A DNA stretch of 64,000 nt. It comes from Strigops habroptila (lineage: Eukaryota; Chordata; Aves; Psittaciformes; Psittacidae). The stretch spans positions 58,422,397 through 58,486,396 of the forward strand of contig NC_044282.2 in the NCBI RefSeq assembly GCF_004027225.2. Reading direction: 5' to 3'. Below, one piece after another: positions 1 to 12,994 of this stretch (position 1 is the first letter of the stretch; the number at the start of each line of letters is the position of its first letter). Under the pieces are notes generated by a model. That model was not told where the DNA came from. It saw only the letters and a program-made list of their open reading frames with translations, and did not search any database. The position numbers were made by a program, and so were the translations under genes.

Positions 1-528
1 GCTGGTGCTGTGTGAGAAGACATCATTCTTTTGTTATGGTACAAAACCCAAAGAGGATATTTCACTTTCAGCCCCAGCACATTGAATAGGCACTGTGACT
101 TCACTGCAATGCACCTTAGACTAATGTAGTAAGGTTACAGCATCCGAACAGCATAGTTCTAACCATGCTAGATTTATGAAAATGCATTACCATGTGCCAT
201 GTAAGTACCCAAATGAAGGTGCTTTATGGTGAGTTGATTTATAGTTCACATTCTACAAGTCAGCCTGGCCTATTCATCCATTCACAGGTTTCTCAAGTCT
301 TTCTCCCTTATGTTTGTCTTGGCAGTGACATTAAAGGAAATAACTTTCAAAGCAGAGATCTCCTCCAGTAAATACACCACTGATGAGGTCTGAGTAAAGA
401 ATGAAGATGTTAGTACCCTGCAGTGCAAGTTTAGATCATAGGTGTTTGGTTTTAACAAAACATTAAGTATGCTTCCTTTGTTTGCAAGATCTCAGACTTA
501 CATAGAAGCACTTTCTTCCTTGATTTGA

Positions 529-597
529 GTTTTTTGGGGTTTTTTTTCCTTTTCTTTTTTTTTTTTTTTTTGGTTTGTTTTTGGTTTTGTGTTTGGA
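529..597. repeat. T/G-rich low-complexity tract
   Basis: A strand-asymmetric T-rich tract with a pure run of 17 T at 555-571, flanked by TTTTGG-type units. It could be the poly(A) end of an old minus-strand retrocopy, but nothing recognisable lies beside it. Simple low-complexity sequence is the safer reading. Confidence 0.8.
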
Positions 598-1470
598 CCT
601 GAGCAGTAGCCAGTAATGGCTGTTTCTCTCCGTGTGTGTGTATCTGTGTTTGTGAGCCCAATGCCATATTTGAAGTCTTTCACCTCATGCTTGTCTGACA
701 GCTGACCAAGTACCAAAAGTGTCTGTCACAGACAGATTTTCACTGCAGTTCACAGCTAACATAACAGAGGGAGAGGGGAGGGGAAAGACAGTTCACAAAA
801 TGTATGAGGAAACGTGTCGGGAAGATGCAGGGATCTCTGAGCAGACAGAGCGTCTTTTGTCTCTCGGGCAAAATGACTCCCTGGCTCAAAGCCCACAGCG
901 AAACAAATAACAGAGCAGATTCTTTATGCCCTAATATTGCTACATGGCAGTACATCTGGGAATTAAATGATAGACAAAGGTGGGCTCTCTCTCGATTATT
1001 TTTTTGTAATCTCAAGAAGTTGCCATTGTCACACTGTTCAATAGCTTCTTTGTATTCACTAGATCTGCACAAAAATCCCCAATTGCCTTACTCAAAACAA
1101 GTCACAGTTACATTGCAAATGTTTCTTCATATTAGTTTTCACTCAATTGCTAAAAGAACAAGGCCTATTATTGATCAGAGTTGTACAAAACAGATGGTAT
1201 TTATCTTTTTTATGTGGAAAATTACATAACCATATTTATGTATGAATGGCAAGATTATTTTTTAACATTTAACATTGTATATTGAAGTCTGATGTCTGCT
1301 TTAAACTAACTCAAACAACTATAGACAAGATGCATTGCATTCTGGAAATGCTTGCACTGCTCCATTGATTACAGAGATCTTTGACACAGATTATCTGTCT
1401 TACAGATTGCTAAAGAATCTCAGTTTCTTCTGAAGACTTAAAAATCTTTACTTTCTCATGAAGATCTTGA

Positions 1471-1538
1471 TTTTTATTTGTACTTAAATTTTTACTTTTT
1501 CTTTTTTCATTTTTTTTTTTGTTGTGGTTTTTTTTTTG
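1471..1538. repeat. T-rich low-complexity tract
   Basis: Mostly T with scattered C and G, including runs of 10 to 12 T at about 1511-1538. A 61-codon open frame running through it (1478-1663) is rich in Phe because of the T runs and is not a credible protein. Confidence 0.8.
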
Positions 1539-2006
1539 TAAAGCCAGATGTAACTTTACTTTTTTTTCCCCAAGTAATTGAACACATCTTTAAACAAGGT
1601 TATGTAAGAATCTGTAAACAAAGAAACAAAGAAAAATACCCCTCCTCCCCCAACCCGTATTAAATATTCACACCAACTATTTTAATAGTTATTTACACAT
1701 ATTTACAGGTGGCACTTTATACTTTCACCATTTTGCTAATCACTGTTTTCACCCATCTGCATGAATTGCCAGGACTGACAAATGTCTTATTTTCTTCTGA
1801 GGTTCTTGACACTTGCATCTATGCTTTAGTAGTTGCACATCCTTGTGTAATTCAGCTGCAACATAATAATTAGTGGTTTATTTTTGGAAGAAATGGCTCT
1901 GCTCAGAAATAGGTTATTATTTTGGTAAGATAAATCTCCATGAGCTTTGATATGTTATGGGGAACTCATTTGGTGTTACACCTCTTCTTAAATATCCAGC
2001 CAAGTT

Positions 2007-2166
2007 GTGAATGTCCAATCCCTGGAATTGTTCAAGGCCAGGTTGGATGGAGCTTTGAGTAACCTGCTTTAGTGGAAGGTGTCCCAGCCCGTGGCAGGGG
2101 GGCTGGAACTAGGTGATCTTTAAGGTCCCTTCCAACGCAAACCATTCTATGATTCTATGATTCTGT
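2007..2166 (+). mobile_element. CR1 LINE, 3'-terminal fragment
   Basis: This matches the last ~160 bp of an avian CR1 non-LTR retrotransposon in sense orientation. It runs from the end of ORF2 (the stretch encoding the LDGAL-type C terminus) through the GTGGCAGGGGGGCTGGAACT region. It then passes the GGTCCCTTCCAAC box and ends in repeated ATTCTATG units at about 2144-2166. The ORF2 stop appears as a TAG shortly after the AACCTG motif. It is 5'-truncated and non-coding. The assignment as CR1 is firm, but the subfamily cannot be set by eye. Confidence 0.95.
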
Positions 2167-2170
2167 ATTT

Positions 2171-3544
2171 ATTCCCATAGCACCTGGGATTGTTGCAGGC
2201 ATACTGATTTCTCCTAAAGTTTCCAGGAGCGGCAAGTCTGGAGAAAGCAACAGTAATTCAGTTGGTAGGCTTTTGATCTGTGTATTAGCTCAATTTACAG
2301 TATTTTGGTCTTCAAACCTGCAGTTTGGGTTTTGAAACATAGAATTTTCCTAATGTATAAAATGAACAGTAATTTTCAGGTTTTGAACTTGTACAATAAG
2401 CCCAGAAGAAAGGCGCAGAACATAAAAATAGTAAACACACAAGTATGAGCCTAAATGCTGCCAAACAAATTATGCTGTCACACATTTAGTTTGTAAGAAA
2501 GACAAGGTAAACAAAAATTTTTAAATAGAAGTGTTGGAATTAGCATCTCTTATGCTCTGAGGCTTTATCCATTGTATGCGTGTATATTTACAAATGTATT
2601 TACATATATACACATAGATAGACTATCCTTGTTCCCCTCTCTATACATACATACAGAAATATGTATATGTATATGTGTATATGCATACATATACATATAG
2701 AAGTGTAGCAAATCAATCTGTGCCAGAGACTGTTCTCTAGCCCTGAGACAAGTTGGTAACTCAGCCTCCAAATTAGATGACTGCATTAAAATTGCCTATT
2801 CCAGATAGTCTCTGACTTATGTTGATTCTTGAACCGTGCTTGGACATTATTTGGGAAAGAGGTAGATAGGTATCCTTACGCTTCTTAGAGCACGGAGTGA
2901 ATCAATGAAAACTTGGCTATGTTGACTTGATCTCTGCTGGCTGTAGTGGGAAGCCTAGGTACCTAGCTTGAACATAAACCCCTCTGAATACACGCTTGAG
3001 GGCAGGTAAGCTGACTTCCACCTTTGTATTCTCAAGACAACTTGGAGGGTGAAAACTCACAGCTAAATTGATTTGCTTAGGCAGACATGTAAAGAGTCTT
3101 CTAAATGACTCTTTTCCTGCATATCTTATTTTTTTTAAAATAGAAGCCTTAATGTGCCATTTGAATGTTCTCTAGCAATAGAACAATAGAGAAACTAAAA
3201 ATAAAACAAGTAGATCCTTCCAAAGCCCAAAACTAATGCAATACATTTAAAATCACTTCTTTTTCATTCCTACTGGTACTCATCCTGCACGAGTGAAGTC
3301 TGTTGTTCATTTCAGTACACGTAGAATAACAGCCATCTCTTACTCTCCTATAAATCAACATGAATTTAGGGCTACATGTTAAGTGTACACTACAGGTACC
3401 TAATCTGGACACTATAAGCTTAACGGTTTATAGTCTAAACAGTATTTAAACCACTTAATAATTCCTGTCTATCTACAGGGTTTTCTCAGTATGGGTGTTG
3501 TTGGCTTGGTACACAGACAAGCAAGATTATTTGCAAATTGCAGC
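2171..3544. other. Noncoding stretch with an AT-alternating block
   Basis: Apart from the TA/TG-rich inverted repeat at about 2575-2700 this is unique sequence. No coding, RNA or transposon signal was recognised. Confidence 0.6.
2641..2700. repeat. (TATG)n/(CATA)n alternating repeat with inverted arms
   Basis: An alternating purine-pyrimidine block of TATG, TATA and CATA units. ATATGTATATG at 2659-2669 is the exact reverse complement of CATATACATAT at 2688-2698. This gives 11-bp arms around an 18-nt spacer, so cruciform extrusion is possible. It probably arose by microsatellite slippage. Confidence 0.8.
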
Positions 3545-3775
3545 AAGTCCAGCAGAAGGCCATGAAGATGAGTGGGAGCTGGAGTTAATAGCATAAGTGA
3601 AGATGCTGAGGAAGCTGCATTTGTTCAGCTTGGAGAAGAGAAGACCAGCAAGAAATATATAACTTATATTTCAGCAGGGGCTGAGAAGACAGATAAAGAG
3701 TCTTCTCAGAGACGCAAGATTAAAATACACAGGGGAATGGGCATCGGTTCTAAATCAAGATGGAATGAAGAGGTG
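3545..3775 (+). mobile_element. Diverged CR1 LINE internal fragment
   Basis: The sequence follows a CR1 ORF2 3' region in sense orientation. It begins with the GTCCAGCAGAAGGCCATGAAGATG segment, then TTGTTCAGCTTGGAGAAGAGAAG, then AGTCTTCTCAGAGACG, then GGGGAATGGGCATC. The GTCTTCTC and CAATGGGCAC-like blocks point to a CR1-C/F-like family rather than the type at 17.6 kb. Substitutions and small indels are many, so this is an old copy. A 95-codon frame at 3572-3859 is inherited from it and is not a gene. Confidence 0.75.
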
Positions 3776-6700
3776 CAGCCAAGTCCCATATCGTGGTTCT
3801 TATATTGTGAGATGCCTATGGTCGTTAACGCTAAGGAAGACAGTAGTTTTCAACATTGACAAGAAAGGAAATGTTCAGTAATGTCAGAAATATGTTGGTC
3901 AGGTGATCTGAGGAAACCAGACCACTATGACAATCATAGAGATCCCAGGGATTAATATGGATGATGGGGACCTTCTGTCTTTTTTTCTTTTGCTCTCTTT
4001 CCCCTGACTATCTTGGTGAGGGGTGGATTCTCATGCAGTATAACACTCTTGATATGCTCATGGAGAATGACAGGTACTGCTTGTTCTGCTTTCCTTTTCA
4101 TAGCTTTAGTTATACAAAAGAACCTATTTAGCCACACCTATTAGTGGCACACATATGGTCCATGATGGAAACCTCAAGTTTACATTCTTGAAAATTTCCG
4201 TACACTGATAACTTTTCCAAGCTGTCCCCACCCCTGTTCTATGTAAATGTATGTCCTAAATCTTGTCATTTCCACATCAATTCCACAAGTTCAAGTGTGC
4301 AACTGACTTAAAACAGAGAGGTTGATTTTCTGGGGACAACTCAAACCTTACTGTTAAATATTCCTTGCTGAGTCAGTTGACATTGACTACGACTGTAGGC
4401 TATTAATATGAATTTACCAAATGACAGCCATTTTCTCATTTTCTCTTTGTCATTTCCTCTTTTTTTTTTTTTGTCTCAGAAACAATTTCACATGGGCAGA
4501 CTGTGCCAGGTTGCTATTGTGAATCTGCTGCAATGGTTCCAGGTATTCATAATATAGTTTGCATTACTAAGTGCTGTGAGGGAAAAATAGCAAAGTTAAG
4601 GGATTATGCTCTGCTGAAGCTGATTAAACAGTTCATTCAGTTTACAAAGTTCTGACAGATTAAAACCTCTTACACACAAAACCAAGTTATCCAGGTTGTC
4701 TGTTAATGAAACAGATGTCAGTTTGCTTAAATGTCAGGCTTCCTTTTTTTACTGTGCTTCAAATACTTGAATTTCTGCCTCAGCAATACTTAGGAGTATG
4801 TTCCTGCATGACATTTACCTGTATGGTAAGAAAATTCCTTAATTTGGCTCTTCCAGAATTAAAAAGGGGATCTCTTATTTAAAAAGAAAAAAAAATTTTT
4901 TTTGAGAAGTTGGATCTCATTCCTTTGTTCTGGTTTTCATCTTATTCAGAATTACTCCATTGGAAATGCAATTATAAAATAGTTCTACAGAGGACAGAAT
5001 TCATCTGACCTAACTTAATATTTTCATCTTAAGCATCTAATCTAACAGGTAGTGAAGGCTTCTTATGTAGTAGATGGAGAGTGATAGACAGCTATAAGAG
5101 GACTATTCATCACACCTATGCAGAGATGCCTGAAAAATAGGATAAAACATTCTTTACAAGAGATTCACCTTCTTCAGTAATAATGGAAAGACTAGATTGG
5201 ATGAGATCCTTAATATTTAGCAATCTGCAGTTAGGCAAAATACCTTGAATTGTCTCTAGAACTTTAGAAACATGAAAAAAAAGACATTGCAGATTCTCTG
5301 AGAATTACATTGTGACAAAAAGTTGGAAGCGTCTTTGTAAAAGTAGCATCTTTCTCGAATTTTCTCAAGTGGTGTCAAAGCAAAAAACGTTGAGAAAAAA
5401 TAAGATTATGAGGGTCCAGCTATTTTAGTAGGGAATTTGACTGATGCGCAAGGAGACTTAAAGGGTAAATATTTGCAGTTATCCACAAGCCACAATCATT
5501 TTTTTTTTGCCAAGGGCCTGTCTTCTCCCCTTTCCTCCTTCAAGTTTTACCAACTGCTCATTTATTTCACAAAGTTCTGTTCTGCCAAGCTACTAGTAAA
5601 ATGTCTACATCTGCTTCACTGATTTCATCTCATTTAACACTACTTTTATATCAGTGGTATGAGTCCACAGGAGCAATCACATCAGAGCACTGGGAAGTCA
5701 TTGCATTCCCAGGCTTGTTATTTACCGCTTACCACTTTTATTCTTCAAAGTAATGTAAACAAAGCTGCATGTGTGTTCTTCCTGCTTTTTAAAAAGAGGC
5801 TTTTAACCAAAATTTGTTGCAACTAATGCCATATTCACAGACACTCGTGCACTGACCCAGCACTTTACCAGACCAAAGATGGGTAAGTGAATGGCTCCAC
5901 TCCTCTTACACAGCAGCTCTTTGAGATCAATGAGAATAGCCCCACAACAATAATACTAACAGAGGATATAAGAAGGAGTTACTCCTTCGGCACAAATGCC
6001 ACTTTCAGGAGTAGGACTGTATAACTCATTTGCATATATTTAGATGGATAGAATACAGATGCCCACACCTCATCTGGTCAGCCCCATCCTTCTTTTACAG
6101 ACAACAGAGAAAAATAGGGGCTTGATGGGACAGTACATATATATGTTTAATCCCACCCTATTTTCCACTGATAACAACAGTAACTTGGTCATCTTGCTGA
6201 AATGTCCACATACATTGTAGATACTCAAATCTGCAATGACCAGTAGTGAATACTACCTTTAAAGTTAGATGACCTGAATCTCACCCTTACAAGTGCATCT
6301 AAATTCAAGAGACTAAGACCATGCCAGTATGTATTTAAAGTACTTATTAGCAAAGGTTGCAAGACACAATGTTCTTTAAAACTGAGGAAGGAATTCTTAT
6401 TCTTCTATGTGTGTAACGCATATCATGCTTTGTTGACTTTCTTAATCCACAATAAAGCAGTCATAGATAATATTCATGCTGATTTACTCATATTTGTTCT
6501 GAATTTAAAAGGCCATAACAGTTAATCTCATCTTTGTTGACATGGCAGGTAGTCCATTATGCACCAGACACAAACACATTCGGTAATACAAGCATGTACT
6601 GTTTAAAACAAACAGGCAAGTCAAATCCTCCTGACTGAACTTGGAATGGATTGGTCAACTCAACATTACTAACACAACAAGAAATCTTCGCAAGAGTCAC

Positions 6701-9700
6701 TGTCATCTCTTCACAAAGTTACTGCCATCTATTCACTTACTGCTTAATCTGTTGTTGCAAATATGAGGACAGTTTTTGCAGGGAATTCTTTTGAATTAAG
6801 GTGTGTAAGTAGAGCTCATTAGACTTCCTCTGAAATTTTGAAATGATGTAAAATGGAACAAAATCTTTTCTTCATTATATTCCAAAGAAGACAAGAAACC
6901 TTGGTACCTGGTGCTGCAGCTGTTACTCAAAGGAAGTAATATCTAGTGTCTATCTGATTTTCAGACAACTGAATTCTAACTTACAGAAAGTTCTAGGACT
7001 GGCAGAGAAATGCTGGTCTCACTCATTTCCATAGCCTTATCTGTTCTAGGGAAAACATAACAGTAGCATAATTCAGTGGGTTCTGAAACTGAACAAATGT
7101 ACAAGTAGCAGTACTTAGCAGTACCTAGCTATTGCAAAGTAGTAAAAGCCTGGCACAATTCTGGGAGATGTTGCTGCCATTGTAACCGCTATTGGCAGTG
7201 GTACACAGCAAAAGGTTGGTTCTCTCGAGGCAGTGTAATATTTATGGTTCAAGCAATACCTAGGATTTATTTCTCACCACAGTTCTGGAGGTTGTTCATC
7301 CATTAAACATGAAGGTTTGAATGTCAGAAGCTTAGACCAATTAGAGAATAGTTGAGGAAAACAAACAAACAAACTTACTTTTGCATTGTCTTTCATAATT
7401 AGAATTTTAAGATAAAGTGCACTTGTCTGCTTAATGTTTAGCATTCTTTGCAGCTTCATCATTTCACACATTAAAAAAATAAGGGATAAGGAACACAATT
7501 CAAAGGATAAAATAAACTACTGAAGGGGATTTGTCTGCTTTGGTGTCTTTACCTAAATTTAAATATACAAACTGTTACTTTCAATACCTATTACTGTCTA
7601 AACTCCTAGGACCTGTTGAATTTCTAAGCCCAGTGTGCACAGGTAGTTCAACTGTCTGTGGAACAAGTGCTTAAGACAGCTTACATCTCTCACAGACACT
7701 GTATGTCTCTGAATCTATAAAAACTGGCCACGTAATCAAGTTTTTCCCCAAGGAATTAGATCCTCAAATATAGATATCTAATCTTTTAAAAGAAAAGTGT
7801 TCTCATTTGCTTAGTGTACCAAATGTCTCATGAGATCTAATGATAACTTTTACCTTTAGCTAACTGAATTTTTAGTTAATAAGTACTGAGCTAAAGCAAC
7901 ATTCCTTGGTTACTTGTCAAACTGGTTGTTGATTTCAATTGAGTATTATTTGAGAAACTGCTTACTGAATAAAGAAAACTTCCATACTAGCACAAATTTC
8001 CAGCATTATTGGCTAATTAAGGCTTTGTCTACACTGGCAGCTGGGGACTTTAGGCAATCTCATGCCCACATGCACTCACCATTTACATTGTAAATCTTTT
8101 GGCTAGGTCTTAAGTGACAGTCTTGCCTGATGCTGCAAAAAATGTTGGCATGAGGCTGATCTGACCCCTTCATACCATGTGCTTTGAAATTATCTGGGCA
8201 CACAATCTGTAAACACTATAAATCGATCTGCTGCAATCCCACAAATCCCTGCTTTTGACTCCTTGCAGTTCCTGAAAATAATATCTTTTTTTTTTCTTTT
8301 TGCAGCCATAAGTACAGACAAATCTCAGAAAAATGCAGACCACTAAAAGAACTTAATTTCATATAGCATAAGGGAAACTGTGACTCACTTTAGCCCTTTG
8401 ACAGGTAATACGCAGCATCAGGTATATGATTTATAGTCCACTTACAGTCCTTGGGAAAGGGTGTCTGGAAGGGCAGTTAAGTTCACTGTAGACAATTCAA
8501 AGTTAGTCACCACTGACAGGTCAGATTTCCTTTGTACAACATCATAAAGACAATCCTTCAAGGTAGCTCATTGCAGAGGCATGACATTTAACAAGATAAA
8601 CTAAAATTTTCCTTGCAAACTTTTTTTACACAAATTTTTCTAAAACTTACTTTTTGCAAACATCTTGCTTTTATTACATGAAGAACCTGAGAACAAATTG
8701 AGCCTTTGAGTTATAGATACGTGCAATACATATTAAAGAAAAATATTTTAAAGACTAATAGTCTTGGAAACACAAGGAATGCTAGAATTTCTCAGACCAC
8801 TCACAATGCAGCCTATTTTTATTAAGTCCAAAATAGAGCTCTTTTTTCCACTCTTGGTATTTCGTTCAGTGGCTAACTGTCGTTTCAGCCCTTATTCCCT
8901 ACAGTTCCTCTCCCTTTTTTCTCTAGATTTCCTGCATTTCCCACTATCATCGGTAATATCCTTCAGATTAAAAGGCTGAATAATAATCTATCATATCTGC
9001 CTTTTTGACCTCTTCAGCTTCACAGCATAGTGAATACATATGTAGCACTATCCAGCCTAAATCCTGCCTAAAGTAGAACTAGATCTTAGATTTTTTTGCA
9101 TAAAGTCTCCCTTTTCTTAGGCAGAAATGAAGGTGTTCACACTTGGGGAGTTAGGTATTTACATTAAGAGAGAAGCATCTCCTTCAGGAGGGACTGAAGT
9201 TCCAGGTGAGAGACTGAAGCATGTAGAATAAGCAGACAGGATCTTCCTCTGCTGAGCTGCAATGTGAGCAGCCTTAAAGCAGGCCTGGTTGGAAAGTGAA
9301 AATTACGAACGGAAGAAAATGTCTGCTGAAAAATACTGGCAGAGAAAGTGCCTGCCAGCCTGGGAGCTCCGAGCCTGAGAACTAAGCCTTCAAACTAAAA
9401 ACATCCCTGAAAACTGCAGCTGGCCTCTTTGAAGTGTAGCTGGAGTACCCAGAAGCCAGAGACATCCAGAGATACCATTGTTAAGTACAAGAAACTGTAA
9501 CAGCAATTTATTATCTGAAAAAGTGGAAACAGTCTGGGAAAATAAAACTGGTCTGAAAGAACCAAAACCATCATCATCTATTGGCTGGTATAGGTGACAA
9601 ATTAAAATTAACTGTATCCATTGGCTCCTCAAGGTGGTGATGACCTATGTCCTCTTATGTCTGTACAATACAAAAAGGACTTAATTTTCACCCAAAATGG

Positions 9701-9739
9701 AGTTTTTGTCTCTGAAAATTTCCCGTTCTGCATGTTCTA
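3776..9739. other. Long unique AT-rich noncoding stretch
   Basis: About 6 kb without a recognised gene or transposon. It contains a T-run near 4461, an (AAAC)n stretch at 7358-7374 and a 10-bp tandem pair (TAGCAGTACY) at 7105-7124. A POU octamer (ATTTGCAT) lies near 6028. Sequence at about 6070-6130 weakly recalls a minus-strand MIR but is not good enough to call. Open frames here are all 84 codons or shorter. Confidence 0.55.
7358..7374. repeat. (AAAC)n microsatellite
   Basis: About four units of AAAC. A short simple repeat with no other context. Confidence 0.85.
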
Positions 9740-9768
9740 TCCTTTCCCTTCCCTTCCCTTCCTTTCCC
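9740..9768. repeat. (CCCTT)n pyrimidine tract
   Basis: A 29-nt uninterrupted pyrimidine run built from CCCTT/CCTTT units. On the other strand it is a GGGAA-type purine tract that could form a triplex. An 84-codon open frame crosses it and is not credible. Confidence 0.9.
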
Positions 9769-9769
9769 G

Positions 9770-10824
9770 AACAGCAATGAAAATTGAGTCTGTGAGTCCT
9801 CTGATGTTAAAAAATTTGAGTCCAGGATCACGAGCAACATCAATACCACAAATGCCATCATCAGCATGTTATTAGCTGTTGGAATTATTCACCATGGAAG
9901 GTCAACGTGCTTGTCATCTTGTGTCTCTGCCAAGTAAGTGGACAAAGCAACATAAACTGCAGCAGTCCTAAAACGTAATTAAAGATTTATGGAAAAGCAT
10001 TTATTTAAATAGATATTTATTTTCATTTTCAGATCTTACATTATATTAATTGAGGTGCCAGCCTGGGACAGATGTGTGGCAGCAATACTTGAAGATTTCC
10101 GAGGCTGTGAAATGTGTTTCTGGTGAGCATATGTCAGGTCTTCCCAAAAGATTTCCAAGGAAACACCACAGCAGTCTGGAGTGTACCTTGAATTTCTAGT
10201 TCATACCTGTCTGAGGTAGATGAGATCCAACAACCAGCTAGATGAGCACAGCTGATTGATAGGCTCGTCTCTGAAAAGGAAAACACATTTTTGAACTCCC
10301 TGAACTGCTGCAAGTTTAATCACCTGGAAAGTTCCCATAAAACCATCTCACAAAGGACATATAATTAATGCATCAGTGTGACTTTGTTGAATGACCAATA
10401 ACAAAACATATGTGACTATAGGATGGGATTGTCTTAATTTTAGCAGTAAGTGCTGAATGTCATTCTGAAATGCTCCAGTCAAAGATATCTAACTTACCAA
10501 AGTTGACAACAAAATCTGAATTTTGCCAGATTTCACCCGCGTAAGGGAAGTTAAAATACCTGTGGGATACTGATTAGACAAGTCTGCTTGGTAAGTCTTT
10601 CAGCCCATCTGCACATGAGTCCCATGTTACTGGGATATTTCATGATAGTTTCCATCAACTCCAAGTTTTACAGCTCTCCAGCTGGTGGACCAGCCTGTAT
10701 ATTTATACTCATAAATTATAGAAGGTATGATCATACAAATAGCAGTGCAATGCAAAGCCTATTGCTTAAACGTTTAGCACAGATTATAGCTGGATCCAGC
10801 CATACTGTGTGGAGTGTAACAGCT
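9770..10824. other. Unique noncoding stretch
   Basis: No feature recognised. A 127-codon ATG frame (10588-10971, plus) starts here and runs into the MIR-like element at 10.8 kb. It has no domain that I recognise and is probably chance. Confidence 0.55.
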
Positions 10825-10960
10825 GTAGCTGAGCCCAATGACTTGGCCTTAGAGTCAGAAGACAGGCCTGGTGATGTTAAACATCACTTGCATAGATGTA
10901 GTCCCATTTGTAGAATGAAAGTACTATATGTTGTCACCTATATAGATAAACAAAGCTACC
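10825..10960 (+). mobile_element. Degenerate MIR/CORE-SINE-like element
   Basis: The segment around 10838-10872 (GACTTGGCCTTAGAGTCAGAAG, then ACAGGCCTGG) resembles the tRNA-derived head of a MIR SINE. GTCCCATTTGTAGAATGAAAGTA at about 10900-10923 resembles the MIR core 'tttccccatctgtaaaatgggaata'. The part between them is shorter than in the consensus, implying an internal deletion. MIR elements are amniote-wide fossils and are expected to be this degraded in birds. The call rests on two separate, collinear matches. Confidence 0.5.
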
Positions 10961-11016
10961 TCACCTTTTAGTATAGTAAGGCTCTGTGTATCACATAGAC
11001 AGTGGAGTTAAATGCT

Positions 11017-11026
11017 GGGGGGGGGG
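11017..11026. repeat. G10 homopolymer
   Basis: A run of ten G inside AT-rich sequence. A sequencing or assembly length error is possible in such a run. Confidence 0.9.
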
Positions 11027-11517
11027 CATATGGAGGTTAATAGCAGTTTCTAGGCTAAAAGAATAGTTCTTTGTGGGTTTATAAGCCACAGGTTGAATAC
11101 TACAACTGTAAATTATCCCCAAAAGTTGAATAATTGCAGTCTCCCATAAAGTCTACATCTGCACCTGAATCCACTATGTGTTCTGATGAGAGGAATCTGA
11201 TCTGAATGAAGATCTGACTTAAGACACAGTGGGGTTATACATTTTGGCAGATACCTCTCACAACACTTCCATTTCAGGACACTTACATAATGTTTTTGTT
11301 TATTTTTTCCTAACAAAAAGACAAAGCCCAGTTTTGCACTGGAAAACCACGTCATTACCACCTTTGCTCATATACTGCTGGGAACCACAGGCTTCTGTAG
11401 ACATAAGGATACACTTATTTAAACAGAAAAGTTATTGTGAATCCACTGAGTTCAGCTTCTGCAATTTTGTGTTTGCAACAGATAAATGGCTTGATACATA
11501 CTGGGCTTTTGGAGTTT

Positions 11518-11572
11518 CCACAGAATTGTTAGGGTTGAAAGAGACCTCTGGAGATCATTTAGTCCAACCAAA
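11518..11572 (-). mobile_element. CR1 LINE, short 3' tail
   Basis: An antisense CR1 3' end: AGAATTGTTAGGGTTGAAAG followed by AGACCTCTGGAGATCATTTAGTCCAACC. The CTCTGGAGATCAT block fits the CR1-C/F-like tail. Only ~55 bp remain. A 115-codon plus-strand frame (11229-11576) ends in this repeat and is rejected as a gene. Confidence 0.9.
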
Positions 11573-12994
11573 ATAACCAAGACAATTGAATGATATTTAG
11601 TTATTACTTACTTACATTTCAGCAATAAAAGAGAAGTTCATAACATTGTCTCACTCGGAACTGATACAGAAAAATATTCCTTGCCATAATTTTGGTAATG
11701 AAACAAATCTTTCTCTGTGATGTCCATGTTTAAAAACTAAAGTCAATGGACTTGTAATGAAAGGAGTAATTCATCTTCAGACTCTCAGGAAGAATGTAGA
11801 AATGAATGGTATCAAGATATGAAGTAATTTGAGGTATTTGTCTTTATTTCTTTTGACTTTATATCTTAAGCAATATAAGCATCTAAGCTGAGAAACCTTT
11901 TCTGTCCTTGTCATGCATGTTTCCAAGTGGTATAAGCAATAGTCAGGTTTTTACCTGGCTGTTATTGCAGACACCAGTAGCATGCAGTGTGAGCAAGACA
12001 GTCAGAATAAGAAGCTCTCTCTGGCTTAATTGACCTGCTGATACTGCAGTGAATTAGTATGGCAGTCATAGTACCACAGCTTTCAGGATCTGTGGAGGGT
12101 CACATGTATTCTGAAAGTATTCTTTGTAATAGGTATTCCTTAGCTATTTAATTGTATCACACCTGTTGGAAATTTCAGCTAACCCCTGCCATTTACTTAG
12201 GCACTATCTATCATTTAAAATCAAATACACTTTTACAATCATTTCACAATCAGTTCAGCTTAGCTTAACACAGAGTGACTCCCAAGAACTCCCAAGGGAG
12301 TGTCATATTTAAATAATCCTGATATTTAATGTCTACTTTAATGGACAAATAAAAATGGATTAAAGGTAATGTTACCCTTGTTTTTTATAGGATTAAAAAT
12401 GAAGGAAGTCTTACATTGTCCTTGAAAAAGCGAATTCCACCATGAGGGTTGCAAACAAACAATCCAGTTCTTGCTGCTGGGACACTTCTGTGCTAGTGCT
12501 TGACTCAACATTATGGCAGATTTGCATAGCTTGGTATACGTGGAAGTGTAGAAAATGTCTTTTAGCATTGAAAGCCACTCCGCCAGCTGTGGGGCACAGC
12601 AGCTATCTTTGTGTTCTCTCTAAAACTATGTGTGTATTATGGAATAAGCAGGTTTTGGACATGCTAACTGCTTATCAGCTGAGGATTCCTTCATAGCATG
12701 GCTGTTCCCTGCTAGCTTTGACAAATTTACTTGCATTCTCCAGAGTTTAAGTCTTAACAAGGGTTTCAGGCAATTTGTTCTATACTGGGCCTCAGTAACA
12801 TCTAATGTATTTTGAAAATAGCAGCTGACTGAAGTTTAAGTACTCATGGTCAGGCACCATCTGAAAAGCAGCTTAGGAAAATGGTGAGAATAAGCAATTA
12901 GATCATTTAAATATTTAAGCCTGAACATCAAATCATGTTCTTAAAAAAAAGTGTAGGACATGTTTTCTACACTTCTTACAGCTTCATATCAGAA
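11573..12994. other. Unique noncoding stretch
   Basis: No gene or clear repeat. The sequence GGCAATTTGTTCTATACTGGG near 12768-12788 distantly recalls an antisense ancient-CR1 box, but no collinear neighbours support it. Confidence 0.5.

Larger units (their letters stand above)
1..2006. other. Unique AT-rich noncoding stretch
   Basis: No gene, RNA gene or recognisable transposon was found here. Two T-rich tracts (529-597 and 1471-1538) are listed separately. Open frames of 141 codons (804-1229, plus) and 110 codons (740-1072, minus) overlap on opposite strands. They show no domain, low-complexity biology or splice context and are most likely chance. Confidence 0.6.

Noticed and set aside
804-1229. 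141-codon frame (plus) overlapping a 110-codon frame (minus)
   Set aside because: No recognisable protein on either strand. Composition simply follows the local DNA.
2575-2705. TA/TG-rich block as a replication origin or matrix-attachment site
   Set aside because: It is a simple slippage repeat, and nothing in the sequence supports a specific origin or attachment function.
6070-6130. Possible antisense MIR (ATCCTTCTTTTACAGACAAC followed by AGAG)
   Set aside because: Only one weak box matches and the neighbours are not collinear with the consensus.
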